Assembly (NCBI RefSeq): GCF_005239225.2
Contig: NC_133288.1
Span: 12,344,169 to 12,408,168 of the forward strand
Length of the DNA: 64,000 bases
From: Populus alba
Taxonomy: Eukaryota > Streptophyta > Magnoliopsida > Malpighiales > Salicaceae
Direction: 5' to 3'
The notes under the pieces are model-generated. The model was not told the DNA's origin and made no database searches. It worked only from the letters and a program-made list of their open reading frames with translations. Positions 22,731-34,476 of this stretch are shown piece by piece. Both the position numbers and the translations under genes were made by a program. Positions within the stretch are counted from its first letter, which is position 1; each line of letters begins with the position of its first letter.

Positions 22731-23569
22731 ATGAGTTGCAACGGATGTAGAGTTCTTCGAAAGGGATGCAGTGAGAACTGTATTTTACGTCCGTGTTTAC
22801 AATGGATTGAAAGCCCTGAAGCACAAGGCCATGCTACTGTCTTCGTTGCCAAGTTTTTTGGCCGTGCTGGTCTTATGTCCTTCATTTCTTCTGTTCCTGA
22901 AAACCAACGTCCTTGTTAGTAATCTATTCATTTGTTTCTGTTCTTCTTCTTCTTGTTTTTTTTGCAAATTTTATGATAGTTTCTATAAAAAATTGTTTCT
23001 CTCGATTTTGTGTTTCAGCTTTGTTTCAATCTTTGTTATTCGAAGCTTGTGGTAGAACAGTGAATCCAGTAAACGGCGCTGTAGGCCTTTTGTGGACTGG
23101 AAATTGGCACTTCTGCCAAGCTGCAGTGGAAACAGTCCTGCGAGGAGGTGCTTTACGGCCGATGCCTGACTTACTTACCGGCGGAGGATCTCCATCTTCA
23201 TCTCCACCATCAGATGAGGCATCGGAGTTTGAAGTAGCCTGTACGGACATATGGAAGCTGCAGGATCCAAATCCAAATCCAAATCCAAATCATCATTCTA
23301 GATTCTCGAATTCGAGATCTAGAGTCTCACCGAAAAGGAAAAGGACGGAGGAGCCGATGGTAGTAAATATGCGGCATAACGATCTTGATCTTCTGTTAAC
23401 CCCAAGTACTTCCCAAAAAGGGTTTGCCGAAATCTGTCGACCGGGTACTCCTTCCATGAATTCGGAGGAGTCGGTGACTACGAATGCAACTTGCTTCGAT
23501 AGTGCTGGATTGGGAGATCAGTATGGAAATGGAGGAGGGGAAACAAAGTTATTGAACTTGTTTCTTTAG
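22731..23569 (+). CDS. Class II LOB-domain transcription factor (LBD37/38/39-like)
   Basis: Two exons, 22731-22914 and 23019-23569, joined by a GT-AG intron of 104 bp, encode 244 residues. The N-terminus carries the LOB zinc-finger-like cysteines C3, C6, C13 and C17 (CX2CX6CX3C), followed by the GAS block ([12 protein letters not shown]) and the conserved [21 protein letters not shown]. Class I members have a leucine-zipper-like coil that is lacking here. Further on are a basic stretch PKRKR (166-170, likely nuclear localisation), an LDLLL EAR-like repression motif (184-188), and a C-terminal TKLLNLF tail seen in LBD37-39. Those Arabidopsis proteins are nuclear repressors of anthocyanin and nitrate-response genes; the same role here is inference. 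A (CCAAAT)n run encodes an Asn-Pro repeat (145-152). Confidence 0.95.
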
Positions 23570-23963
23570 ATTTGTAGCAAGAGAGAGGGGAGAAAGGTGG
23601 CGAAGCTCTATGTTCTGTTTAATTTTGAGAATCTGAAGTTCAAATTAATGACGGGAGAGGATAATTTGGTGTTATACAAGACTTCTTCTTCCTTGTACTG
23701 GGTTAGTTTTTTTTCTTACACTGAATTGGATTCCGGAGAGATTTTGTAGAAAAAAAATGAAATTGGTAATGAAGTACTGTTTTCTTCTTTCTTTCGTGTC
23801 TTCCACTCCATGACTGTATGACAGTGAATAAAACCAATCTAGTTTTCTCTTTTGTTCTACTTAATATTTATTGCTCGCTTTTTCCCCTACTCTCTTTTTC
23901 TTTCTGTTGAGCTTTGATAAATGAATATTAATTAGAGCCAGCATCTGTAAAGGGTGAGAACGC
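23570..23963. other. 3' region of the LBD gene
   Basis: Likely 3' untranslated region and downstream sequence of the LBD gene, T-rich, with an AATAAAA-type poly(A) signal near 23827. No other gene is seen. Confidence 0.5.
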
Positions 23964-24344
23964 TTGGACTTAGTATTTCCTCCACCGAAATCAGTGTTTG
24001 TTCCGCCATGGCAACCAGACCCATCGCTGATCGCTCTAGCAGTACCAGAATCAGTGTTCTTGTTTTCACGGTTTCTGCTCTCTGATCTTCATCTCCCTCT
24101 TGCTGGAGAGGTCCGCCATATTCTTTTGGTTGTTTGGGCTGTCACCGGGTGCTGCCATACTTGTTTCTATAATTACAGCAACAACACCACCGGTGGTGGT
24201 TTGACCATTGAATTTACAGAGATTTTGGGAAACCAAAAGGAAACCTTAATGGATAAATTAGGCAGTAATTACAGATGTGACGTTAGGGATTTTGACTTGA
24301 ATGATGAAATCATATATAGTAGTATCCAAGGGTTCAAGAGATAG
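23964..24344 (+). CDS. Unassigned open frame(s) downstream of LBD
   Basis: A 126-codon frame opens here but resembles no family I know. In another frame an ATG at 24008 begins MATRPIADRSSSTRISVLVF and stops at 24083-24085. The third frame then continues with a hydrophobic stretch from 24082 (LIFISLLLER, IFFWLFGL, ILVSIITA) to a TGA near 24204. The last two together read like a short membrane protein broken by a frameshift, so a small pseudogene is possible, as is chance. Base composition is richer in G+C than the surroundings. Confidence 0.2.
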   Translation: MDLVFPPPKSVFVPPWQPDPSLIALAVPESVFLFSRFLLSDLHLPLAGEVRHILLVVWAVTGCCHTCFYNYSNNTTGGGLTIEFTEILGNQKETLMDKLGSNYRCDVRDFDLNDEIIYSSIQGFKR

Positions 24345-27084
24345 ATTATTGTATAGATCAAACATTAACGTATCCATTACGTGGCATTGACAAAGAGGGT
24401 AAGCATCCTCCAGATTTCATTGGAGAGAAGCGAGGAAAAGGGGAAGAGGCAGCCTTCGAGTGAGCGGAGAAAATAATAGCATTGGCTGCTCAAGGGCCTG
24501 ACAGCGTTTCAGTTTTTTCTCCATAGCCATCCACGACTATTTAACAGGCAGTTGTGGGTCCCTCGGTGTCGTGGTAGTGACTGTGTGTAGCCTTTAAGAC
24601 TTTCTCGGCTTAGCTGTATAATCTTATAATAAGGGTGTTTTTTGGGGGCTCTTGGAGGAGGAAAGAGGCGTATAAATTATGAGGACGGAGAAGGAATCGA
24701 GGAGGGCTTGCTTGGATTATGTTTCGAGAATAGTGACGACTAGTCTCTGTTTATTTTATTTTATTTTATTCGGGGCCCACAAGAGTTGCATTTCCTACGT
24801 CTCTTTATTGGCCAATGGGGAGCAAGTAGTTCGGCCCATGTCAGCGTCGATTTTGGCTGTCCATCCCTTTACTCTCTCTCTTTGTCCGAACGTTTTCAGG
24901 TCTCTCTTTCTCTTCTGTGCTTTTATTTTTTTTCCACCGCTTCGGGGCCATTATCTCCTCCTATCTTGGGGAGCAGTGGGATCCACGTCAAAACATCATT
25001 AATTAACAATGATTGAGATAAGGATGATAATTTAGTCTGAGTTTGGTCTCACACGCGGTGATGAATACATAACTCTTCAAAATTAAAAAAAAAGTTACCT
25101 AATAATTAACGTAACCTAGAAGTTCTAAAATAAATACTGGTTTTAGAAATTCATGTACTATATTTTAGTTATGTTTAAGAAAACATCAACACCCCTCTTA
25201 TAATATTATTTCAAATTTTACTATGTATTTTTCTAAATTTATTCTATACATACTATTAATTATCTAAATTTATTTCTAAACTTATTCATGATTTATTTAT
25301 TTTTTTATAAAAAAATATCATTGGTTCTTAAGAACATGAAACTCATTGATAAATTTGATATCAGTCATTAAAAATTGATGATTTCATCTATTTTAAGAAA
25401 TTTTTTATATTAATCCCTAAAAAATAAAAGATTTCATAGATATATGATTTTAAAACTGACATTAGACCTAGAAAGATGATGAAAATTGGACTTTAATCCT
25501 TTTTTTTTTAATATATCCAAAATAGACTCTAAGAGTACTATTGATGCTCATTAAGTTTATGTGTGGTCACATTGATCTGACTCGGGTCCACTCACAATAT
25601 TTAAGGATAATATGTTGCAATGCACAAAAATATATTTACAAATAAAGACAATAAAAAGAACATCATAATTTTTTATTTTAAAATCTTGTGTTTTCACTTT
25701 GAGAGTGACCATTGGTAAGATAATAATTTATTGTATAATGAAAAAGTAAATCGGCAAGGCATCGCTAAATACACTCTTTAACTCATCAATTCATATTCAT
25801 GTTTTTTAAAAAAAAAAACACTCGTAATTCATCAAAATAGCAATTACTTTTTATATATTTTTTTTATGTTTTTTCTCTCTTGTTTTATATGAAAATGTAC
25901 CTACAATTTTTTTTTAAAAAATGAAACAACATTTGTTAAGCACACATTCATACACCAACACATTATGTTGAATAATTAAACATTCATACACAATTATATT
26001 CGCATATAAAATTATTGGCACACACACTAATCAAACACGCAAGATCATCCAAACACAGATTCAATATTCTATAACATACTAAAATCATTCAAAAATTCAT
26101 TTAGGAGGGTTGAATTTAACCTTTGAATGGTTGGGGCTAATTAGAGATAGCTAGAACATAGGATGATAGTGTTGGTAAAACAAACAATATTGACATTTGT
26201 GGTCCAAGCATCACCAATATCACCAGCATGTAGAACCACTCGCCATCACTATTTATAGCATTTTTCTTTGGGGATAAGGAGCGTTTTTTTCTCAATTTTT
26301 TTTTTTAATTTTTTTTCTCTCCATCCTTCTTTCTATATTTTTTTTCTCCAAAGCAAAACTTTCTCCCTAAAAATCTCTTCTCATCTGTTTCTCTTTCACT
26401 TTATTTTTTCTCAAAATTTTGCTCCTCCCTTTAATGGTGGCCAGAGTATTTATTTTGGTACCTCCCCCTTATCTCTAAAAAAATATCTTCTCTATTTATA
26501 CTATTTCTTTGAGGAATATTTTTATTCTTGATCCTTTATTTTAAGAATATTTTTATTCTATGTTTTTTATCATTCAATTTTTACATGGTTATCATTATAC
26601 TCATGTAACCTTTTTTCTTCTTTGTCTTTAATTTTCTTCTCTCTCTCTTTTTTTTTTTTGTGTTTTGGAAAATATTTTGGAAATGAAGGTTAAATCTCGG
26701 GTTATAACACATAGATCTATTTTTTTTTTAATACATATGTTTTTATAGTAATTATATTTGATGATTAATATTATCAAAACTAGATCTAGAACTTGATAGA
26801 GAAGTAAAGTAGTATTTCATAGTGGAGAAATTGGCTTGCGTCTCGCCGCATTTGGGAATTGTGGGCCCCAAATAACCTTCTACCTCGCTTCAATTTTAGG
26901 TTCTCCCACTCCCACCTCAGCACTCTTCCACTTGTTGTGGGTCTTTCGTTGTTTTCACCTTGTAAGACCCCACTTCTCATTGGCTCACCTGTAGATATTT
27001 TGTGAACAATTCTTAATACCTACCATTCATTTTAACATGCTACAGTTACTATAAATTTGGCATACGCTACAGCTGAGTCTGATT
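24345..27084. other. Intergenic region
   Basis: No gene is recognised. A GC-richer block at about 24350-25000 looks unique but has no convincing coding frame; it may be promoter or non-coding transcribed sequence. Pyrimidine-rich tracts lie at about 26280-26420. A short GC-richer block at 26815-26990 is also unassigned. Confidence 0.5.
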
Positions 27085-27290
27085 TTACAGTGTGTTTTAC
27101 TTTGTATTTTAAAAATATTTTTAAAAAAAATTAATTTTTTTTATATTATTTATTTTAAATTAATATTTTTTAATGTTTTGAAATAATTTTGATTTGCTGA
27201 TATCAAAAATAATTTTTTAAAAATAAAAAATATTATTTTAATATATTTTAGAATAAAAAACACTTTAAAAAATAACACTCACCACATTTT
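27085..27290. repeat. AT-rich MITE-like dispersed repeat, copy F
   Basis: This is the same family read in the opposite orientation: GTATTTTAAAAATATTTTTA, then CTGATATCAAAAATAATTTT, ATTATTTTAATATATTTTAG, and AAAAAACACTTT near the end. The ends look weakly complementary, in keeping with a MITE. Confidence 0.6.
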
Positions 27291-27668
27291 TAATATCAAT
27301 AAAGTTGTCTTTGTTATAGATTTTTTTATTTTTGACTAAAATAACTGTGTGATTCTAATTTTGAGAATTGAATATTTGTAGTTTGATTCGATATGATATG
27401 TTTTTATTAGTTCATTTTGTGATGCTTTTAATATGGGATCCAGCTCCCCGTATTAGTTTTATTTTTGTAGAAATTAAAAATCGATACACGTGTTATTATC
27501 TAGTCCAAGTCCTGAAAAATCCAGAAGAATTTTTTTTAAAAAAATTAATGACAAAATTGGAACAGAAAACATTACCCAACTGTAAGCTATGCATGCTGAA
27601 GGAAGTGGTAATGAAAAGTTTTCGGAATAAAAAACCATTAATGGTGCTCTTATATGTAATTAATGGAG

Positions 27669-27709
<41 letters not shown>

Positions 27710-28059
27710 TACTTTAAGTGGGATGCTGCTGCTGCTGATATTCGTGGAAGGGCAAGAGACGTGATTAATGGTCTAAAAAATAATAAAAAGAGCAGACTAC
27801 AACAAGAGAGTACTGAATATTATATGAATTTCATGGAGAGTTCAAAGTGCTGAAGATTCTATATGTTTCCGTTGTTCTTTCGGGCATTTTCAGTATAAAG
27901 AAAGTAATGGTAGTGTTGTGGACTTCAATAAAAGCTCAGATTGAAGATCCAACAGTTTCTGGGTTGTCGCCTCTTGAAATTGGTTTTTATATTTGTTGTT
28001 ATTGTTATTGTATTTTTGGAATTGCTTTGAGATATGCCAAACTTTAATGGCGTGTTTAA
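27291..28059. other. Intergenic region with a TA microsatellite
   Basis: An apparently long open frame (27368-27853) runs through the TA repeat at 27675-27708, which it translates as Tyr-Ile repeats. It has no recognisable domain and I do not call it a gene. Confidence 0.5.
27675..27708. repeat. (TA)n microsatellite
   Basis: About 17 TA units in intergenic sequence. Similar TA runs occur at 28780-28801, 31169-31203, 45075-45095 and 57684-57703. Confidence 0.9.
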
Positions 28060-28220
28060 AATTATGGTGCATGGTACTTTTCAAAATAGTTTTTTACTTG
28101 AAAATAGATTAAAATAATTTTTTTTCTGATTTTTTTTAATTTTTAATATTAGCATATTAAAATCATCAGAAAATACTAAAAAAATCATCAATTTAATGTT
28201 TAAAAACACCTAAAAGCATA
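28060..28220. repeat. AT-rich MITE-like dispersed repeat, copy G
   Basis: Contains TAGTTTTTTACTTGAAAATA, GATTAAAATAATTTTTTTTC, TTTTTAATATTAGCATATTA and AAATCATCAGAAAATAC, matching copy E in order. Confidence 0.55.
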
Positions 28221-28284
28221 AGCTGCCTAACACCCCCTAAATCGAATTGAAGAGCACAATTCAAGAAGTTACAGTAAAGGATAT

Positions 28285-28350
28285 AAACAACTACCATTAG
28301 TTGATGGATGAGATTGAGGTCCTCCTGGAGAACACATCGATGCGCCAAAA
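28285..28350. repeat. Dispersed repeat family R4, copy 1
   Basis: GATGGATGAGAT, then TCCT(C/T)CT with AACA, ATCGATG and CCAAAA, resembles 30940-31010 in the same order. It is short and non-coding. Confidence 0.5.
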
Positions 28351-28599
28351 CTCGCCAATGACAAATGAGGCAGATGCGCCAAGTGAACAATGCAGGTGCA
28401 CTATCAAGGGCAAAACTATTGTTTCACAGTCCTAACCAGGGCAAAACAATATTTCACTTAGAACAAAGGCATTTAGGTATCTCAAGTCCAAATTTTACTT
28501 TTTTAAAATTTATTTTACTAGTATTTGTAATAAAAAAAAATGCTTGTATGTGTCTTAGTGGATGTTTGATTAAACGAAATGTCTACAAGGCACTGTAGC

Positions 28600-29840
28600 A
28601 TGTCATACCCGAAAGGCCTAAGATCCCCAGTTGTTTTGAGGAGAAATAATGATTATATCAATGTTCCATGATGGAACTAAGAGGATGGGATTGTAACTTG
28701 ATTTTGGAGGATTATTTGAGATGAGTGTTGGTCATAATGTTTGTTGTTATTCATTTTTGGGTTCCCACATAAAAATACAATATATATATATATATATATA
28801 TTCTCAAGAAATCTAAAAAAAGGATGTTAAATGCTCATAAAATAGCTAGAAATTGACTAAGGAGGTTCAAAAATACAAGAATTGAAATTTTACAGTATTT
28901 TTGTAATTGGTAAAAGCCTTGTTGACAATGAAAATTTAATTTGAGGAAGAAAAGTCCAAAATCAGATGTTTATCGATTCAATTAAATTTTATCTAAGGTT
29001 TAATTGAATTTATGGAGGGTTTGATTGCAAGAAAAATTGATTTTTAAGTAAATTTAGGCTTTTATTAGAAGAAATTAAAGTTTTGGGATCCAATTATAAT
29101 TTTAAAGAGTTGATTTGGTCAAATCATGAGCTTAATTGCTTAATTATTGAAGTTTGATGGCCAATTAGGGACTAGATTGAAACAATCCGAAACCAAGGAC
29201 TAAAATCAAGGGATTTAATACAATTTATCCCAGGGCTTGACTACAAAACTACAAAACATCCAATGATCACCAATCGAAAATATTCATTTTGAATTAAAAA
29301 ACGATGTTGTTTCCTTAACAACTATTCAATGCCTTCTTCAACAACGGTTTCATGCAGCTGGTCGTGAGACATTATAACAGCAATAGTGATGGAGCTAGTG
29401 TCACGGTTGCCATCCTTATGCAAACCTTTACCAAGCTAGCCGTTACTAGCACAAGGCATCTAGTCTATACAAGCAGGAGAAAAAAATAGAACAAGAGAGA
29501 AAAACAGAGGAAGGGGGAACATAAAGAAGAGAAAAGGACGAGACAGAGAGGGAGGGAGAGAGCTGAAGAAAAAAAGAAAACACAGGGTGGGAAAGAAAAA
29601 AAAAATAGAGAGAGAAACCGGGAAAAAGAGTTGGTTGAACGAAGAACAAAGGCACACAGAAGGCAGGAGGAAGAAGAAAAAAATACAAAAAAATCAAAGC
29701 AGTGTCCCCTGTTTACCACTGCCCGTCTTCCTCTTCGCTTTAATAGTAGGGATTACTGGACTTATATGATCCTTGTATTTGGGTGGGATGTTGGATTTCA
29801 AAATAAAACTTACCTTTTTTATTTTTATTTTTTATAGGAA
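28600..29840. other. Probable LTR-retrotransposon remnant
   Basis: Non-coding sequence with plant-LTR-like phrasing (GACTAGATTGAAACAA, GGACTAAAATCAAGGG) leads into a purine-rich tract of about 240 bp (29460-29700, GA/GGAGGG-rich). Neither terminal repeats nor reverse transcriptase or integrase words were found. The open frames across the purine tract are low-complexity artefacts. Confidence 0.35.
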
Positions 29841-30939
29841 AACTCTCTTTTAGACACTTAGTTTTCTCGTTATGGTGTATAAGTCCTTTAAGAACTTTGC
29901 ATAGATAAGAACTTGTTAGATAGAATCCAACAAAGGTATGTTGATATGCATATTTTTGAACAAATTAAAAAATTCATGTTGTTTAGATGAGACGTTAAAC
30001 TTTTTCAATATTTGTTGTAATAAAGTAGGAACATGACTTTTCTCATTAGTTACATTTTTAATCTCATTTAGAGAGTCTTTTGCAACTTGTATAGGCACTT
30101 CAATTGATTCATGAGTTGAATCATTTGAGATGTCAATGGATTCATCTTGCAAGATAATATAGTTGTGAAGCAGAAACTTTTAGCTTCCCTAGGTGTCTTT
30201 ATGGTTACACTTGATTCCTAATATTATGATTCTGAGTTTAGTTTAATTTAATGTCCAATCCCGAGCGTAGGATTGGAGTCCTTAATTTTTCATTATCAAG
30301 TATAATAAACTTAGGAGTACCAAGGTCATTCCACGTACATTATCTTAGAAGAATCCATTTCATTTATTAAAAATAATGTTTTACTTGGATTTTATGTTGA
30401 TTATATATCAAATATTCAAGACTAATGCAAGCATTGAAATGCATATGAAAGCAAACAAGGTTGGATTCTGACACTTTCCATACTAAATCTTAACCATAGG
30501 TTAAAAAACATGATCTTGGCTTGCCTGCACTTGATCAAATCCCTAGATAATCATAGCTATAGATTCAATTTAAGATCATTAAGATTTGGACCATTAGATC
30601 AATTCAGGGCAGATCTAGACCGTCCAACTAAACAAGCTCACAAACATACCATGAACCATACCACACCTCCACCTAGCCCATGTCTCTTTCTCTTTTTCAT
30701 TAGCGGTGGATCCATTTGCCATTTCTATTTCCGACCACCATTCACTTTGGGACCAACATAAAAAGGAGCGCTTTAAACTTGATAAAGTGAGCCCTTAGAG
30801 AAGATGTCCCACTTTGTTCGCTCATTGACCTACCAATCCTTGTCATCAAGTTATCGATAACAATGTTAAAAAGAAAAAATAACCAAATGGGTTACCCGAG
30901 TCTTCAATTCTATTGATCTCTTTCCCCACTTAGTTGTGA
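29841..30939. other. Intergenic region
   Basis: No gene is recognised. The 78-codon minus-strand frame at 29916-30152 and the 83-codon frame at 30510-30761 show no known domain. The part at 30640-30730 is C-rich. Confidence 0.5.
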
Positions 30940-31010
30940 GATACACAACCACTATCAGTGGATGGATGAGATCACGATCCTTCTAGTGAACAAATCAATG
31001 TGTCAAAAGT
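30940..31010. repeat. Dispersed repeat family R4, copy 2
   Basis: Counterpart of 28285-28350: GATGGATGAGATCACGATCC, then AACAAATCAATGTGTCAAAA. Confidence 0.5.
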
Positions 31011-31164
31011 TCAACTAACCATTGACTATGGTGGTCCGAAGGGCATAAATACCGAGTTTTAATTGAGTTTTTGTTAATTCTTAGTCAAGTTATCTTTAAG
31101 TTTAGTTTAAGCCTTTTAAATTGTTAGGCCGATAAGTCTTCTAATTTTAGGGACCAAAATGGAC

Positions 31165-31206
<42 letters not shown>

Positions 31207-31529
31207 ACCTTAAAATGAGTTAAAAAAAGGCATCAATGAGTTTTCATCAAATTAGTGATGTTTTTGTTAAACTTGGTTTTGATGACTAGGTCAATGAGTC
31301 TCATTATTCAAGGGACCAATATAGGTTTAACACGATGTTTGCAATACAAAAAACCAAAAACAATAATTAATAAAAAAAGTCATCCAGTTGCGAGACTCCT
31401 AATTTAGGGTCCGACACCAAGTCAGATAAACACCAATCAATAATAAATGAATTGCAAGTAAGCTTAGAAAAAAAATTAGACAATTAATGACATGTATAAA
31501 ACAATATAGGAGAAAACACATAGTTAAGG

Positions 31530-31938
31530 TAACATTTTCTATTAAGAGATGCAGTAAAAGTGATGTCTATATTTCATTAAGCACAACAAACCTCTTATTT
31601 AGATCTTTAGAACTAGTCATATTTTAAGATTCTTAGTTTCCTTAAAAACTAAGTGGAAACTCCATTTCTATAATTTCTATTTTTATTGTCCATGCGACAC
31701 ATAGCATTCCCTGTATAATAACTTGGTGAACTAAAATAAAAGAATCACTACTGCCACATAAGTTTTTCTATATACATAATTTTTCATATGAAATCCTTAT
31801 GCATGTCACTACATTGTACTTCTTATTTAACAATCATCTATATATCAATTTCAAGTATCTCTTATACCTCAAATCATGAGAGCAACTGCTTCCTTTCTTC
31901 AAAGAAAAAAAATAATAATATGTGGTAGTCCTAACAAC
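31530..31938. repeat. Dispersed repeat family R2, left part of an interrupted copy
   Basis: Resembles 39240-39440: CTGCCACATAAGTTTTTCTA, CATATGAAAT, ATATATCAATT, CAAGTATCT, TATACCTCAAATCATGAGAG, CAACTGCT. The match breaks off at 31938 and resumes after the inserted element at 34083. Confidence 0.65.
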
Positions 31939-34082
31939 CAATGTTGTCAAAATCATAAGTTGACTCGTAAAATCGTATGATTTTACAAGTCAACATAGAT
32001 ATAACATGTAAAATCGGGTTAAAAACAGTCAAACTCAACCAAACTTGATCAACTCGGTAAAAATAAATTGAGTTGACGAGTTTGACAAAAGTGAAAAAAA
32101 ATAATTAATTGTCTCCCCTCCCCATCACACCGTCACTCTCCCATTTCCCCTTTCCCCTTTCTCAAATCTCAAGTTCTCAATCCTAGGGCTAGCAGACTAA
32201 CACTAGTAGTTGGTTGCCTAGTTCCTCAACTTTCTCTTTCTCTAATATTGATTGATGTTGTTTGCGACAATCAAGGGTTCTTCAAGCATGCTCTCCCTCC
32301 ACAACTCATCGAGTCTTGTCTCTACATAGGCAAAAGAGGTGTGTATTTTCCTTTTTTTAACATACTTGAAAAAATGATGGGTTCTTTTCAAGTTTTCATT
32401 TTTGTTCCTTTTTTTTTTTCTTGTTAGTGCATTTGTTTGTGGAAGATAATGGTGAAACCGTGTAAAAATACTATCACTTTGTCCTCATGTATGTTAAGCT
32501 TAGCTTTAGCTTGCTAGCTGGAAAGCAAAAACCCTAATGACAACACTAATTATAGATTGAAACCTCAAATCAGAAGAATATTTCAGCTATTTGTTTAGCT
32601 TTTACTAATTTCTTAAATTTTCTCATAGCTGGAGGTCGGTCTATATAATTGGTTAGACTGTTAGAATGTTTGAATTCTTGTTGGAGCAAAGTGTAGTAGA
32701 TTATTATTACTAGGTTAGGTGTCATTATAGTAAAAGCAAAGTTTGGTAATCGAACTTGTGAGATGAGACCAATTTTGCTTATGATAATTTCTTTTGCAAA
32801 ATCAGTATATAGGCCGATTTGAGGTAAATTTAGATTTTCTTGATAAGTGTGGTTTGTGGGTTTTGATGTGATTTGTTTTTCCTTTACAAGTTTTTTAACT
32901 ATTTGGTGATTGAACATGAAGAATTTTACAACGGTGATGTGTAAACGTTTGAGTGTGAAGAAGCTGGTCACCAATATCCTTGTCTATGAAAGCATTACTG
33001 GTAATGCCTGTTTCCTTCTAGAAAATTGTTTTGTTTGTATTGACTTTCTTTGAATTTGTGAGCAACGTTGTTATGGTGTTGTTGTGATTATTGTTTAGAT
33101 GGGTCCATTGGTGGATTAAGCTTGATGTTTAGACATTAGGCTACCCAAAAAAAATAGCTGGGTCCACAAAGAATAGACGAGACTCAAAACCTAAGAACCT
33201 AGGGGTTAAGAAATTTGATGGAGAGGTTAGTACTTGACACTAATTTTTCTTGTTTTATTTCTCCTCTGATAACTGATACCGACTAGAGAATATTGAATTC
33301 TTATTTTGATGGCTTGATTTTATGTTGGGTTTTTAGTGGTATTTCTTCTCTTACCCTACCGATAATCAGGTCAGCTGGTTAGGTATGTATAAACAATTGT
33401 TATGGGCTCATCTCCAAAAAATAATATTGATTTTTAATTGTAATTCTTGGTTGAGATTCTAAATTCTTTATCCATATAGTTTGAATTGATATCCAGTAAG
33501 GAACCTTGATGAGAAGGGATAGATTCTAAACTCTGTCTTTGCGGGAATTGGCCTCCTCTCAGTTGATCACTTATAAGTTCACGCCTCTCCTAAAGCAACC
33601 TGAACCAGCATTGGAAATGCGTCAAAAAATTTGAAGAAAGAGTGTCAATTCAATTCAAAATATTTCTCTTTCTTCCCTGATATTGATAATTTGCAAGGCT
33701 GCAGAACTCTTAACAAGTAAAGGAAAACATTTAAATAGCATAGACACAAACAACATATTATATTGCATCACCATACAAAAATTCAACTCACCTTGCGACA
33801 CTTCTTGCACAAACTTTCCTACGTTGTCTATCTTCTTTCGAACTTTCAATACAAAAGGCTAAATAAAAACCAAACCCACTTTTCTCAATTAAAACACACT
33901 TAAGGAGACGCATATAAAGGGTTATTAAGAGTATTAGATGATCCTTTTTTCATGAAAAACTAGAGGGACAATAGGCTTCTCTTGAAAAAATTCCTTACGA
34001 TTTTATGATTTCATGATCTGTTATTTCACAATCCGTTTTTACGATCTGAGTTTATTTTATATTTTCTGTGTTGACAACCTTG
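31939..34082. mobile_element. Non-autonomous hAT-like DNA transposon nested in repeat R2
   Basis: 2144 bp. It begins CAATGTTGTCAA and ends TTGACAACCTTG, giving 12-bp terminal inverted repeats that match at 11 positions, with CA and TG at the tips. Weaker complementarity continues inward around CGTAAAATCG and CGATTTTA-type words. It is flanked by CTAACAAC (31931-31938) and CTAACATC (34083-34090), an 8-bp duplication with one mismatch, which is the hAT size. The flanks join to match an uninterrupted sister repeat at about 39425-39445. No transposase is recognised. The largest minus-strand frame (32570-32974, 134 codons) has no known domain. Confidence 0.65.
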
Positions 34083-34330
34083 CTAACATCTTTAATTAAT
34101 ATTCGGTCTCAATAGAGCATTAACTGAAATATTTAGGAACAATATTTTGATATAATAAGAATTCTTATAATTATAACCATTTATAATTTATTTTGCAAAG
34201 CATTTTTATCACAAGAATCTTATATTTACTCTATACTCATTAATAAAATTTAATTAAATATTAAAGATAAAAAAATATCTTTTTTTAAAAAATATATATA
34301 TATTTTACATGAATAAAATCAGTAAATATA
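34083..34330. repeat. Dispersed repeat family R2, right part of the interrupted copy
   Basis: Resembles 39440-39620: TTTAATTAATATT, GGTCTCAATAGAGCATTAAC, AATATTTTGATATAATAAGA, TTATAATTTATTTTGC, ATTAAATATTAAA. Confidence 0.65.
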
Positions 34331-34398
34331 TTATGTTGGTTTGAACAAGATTGTGATAGTTATTTCATGGTTAATTTAGACTCGTTGTGGTTAAATCA

Positions 34399-34476
34399 AA
34401 ATAAAACCAATTACATGGGAGTATATTTAATGATATGATATGATGGTTAAATAAAACCAATTACATGGGAGTATAT
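34399..34476. repeat. 28-bp perfect direct repeat, 50-bp period
   Basis: A 28-bp word containing ACCAATTACATGGGAGTATA occurs at 34399-34426 and again, identical, at 34449-34476. It is a local duplication in non-coding sequence. Confidence 0.9.

Noticed and set aside
27368..27853. 161-codon plus-strand open frame
   Set aside because: It runs through a TA microsatellite (translated as Tyr-Ile repeats) and has no known domain, no coding-like composition and no clear promoter.
29446..29837. Several overlapping open frames on both strands
   Set aside because: They are by-products of a purine-rich tract: Phe/Ser/Leu-rich on one strand and Lys/Glu/Arg-rich on the other. Nothing resembles a protein family.
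32570..32974. 134-codon minus-strand frame inside the hAT-like element, considered as a transposase remnant
   Set aside because: No hAT dimerisation motif, BED finger or other transposase word could be recognised, so the element is called non-autonomous.
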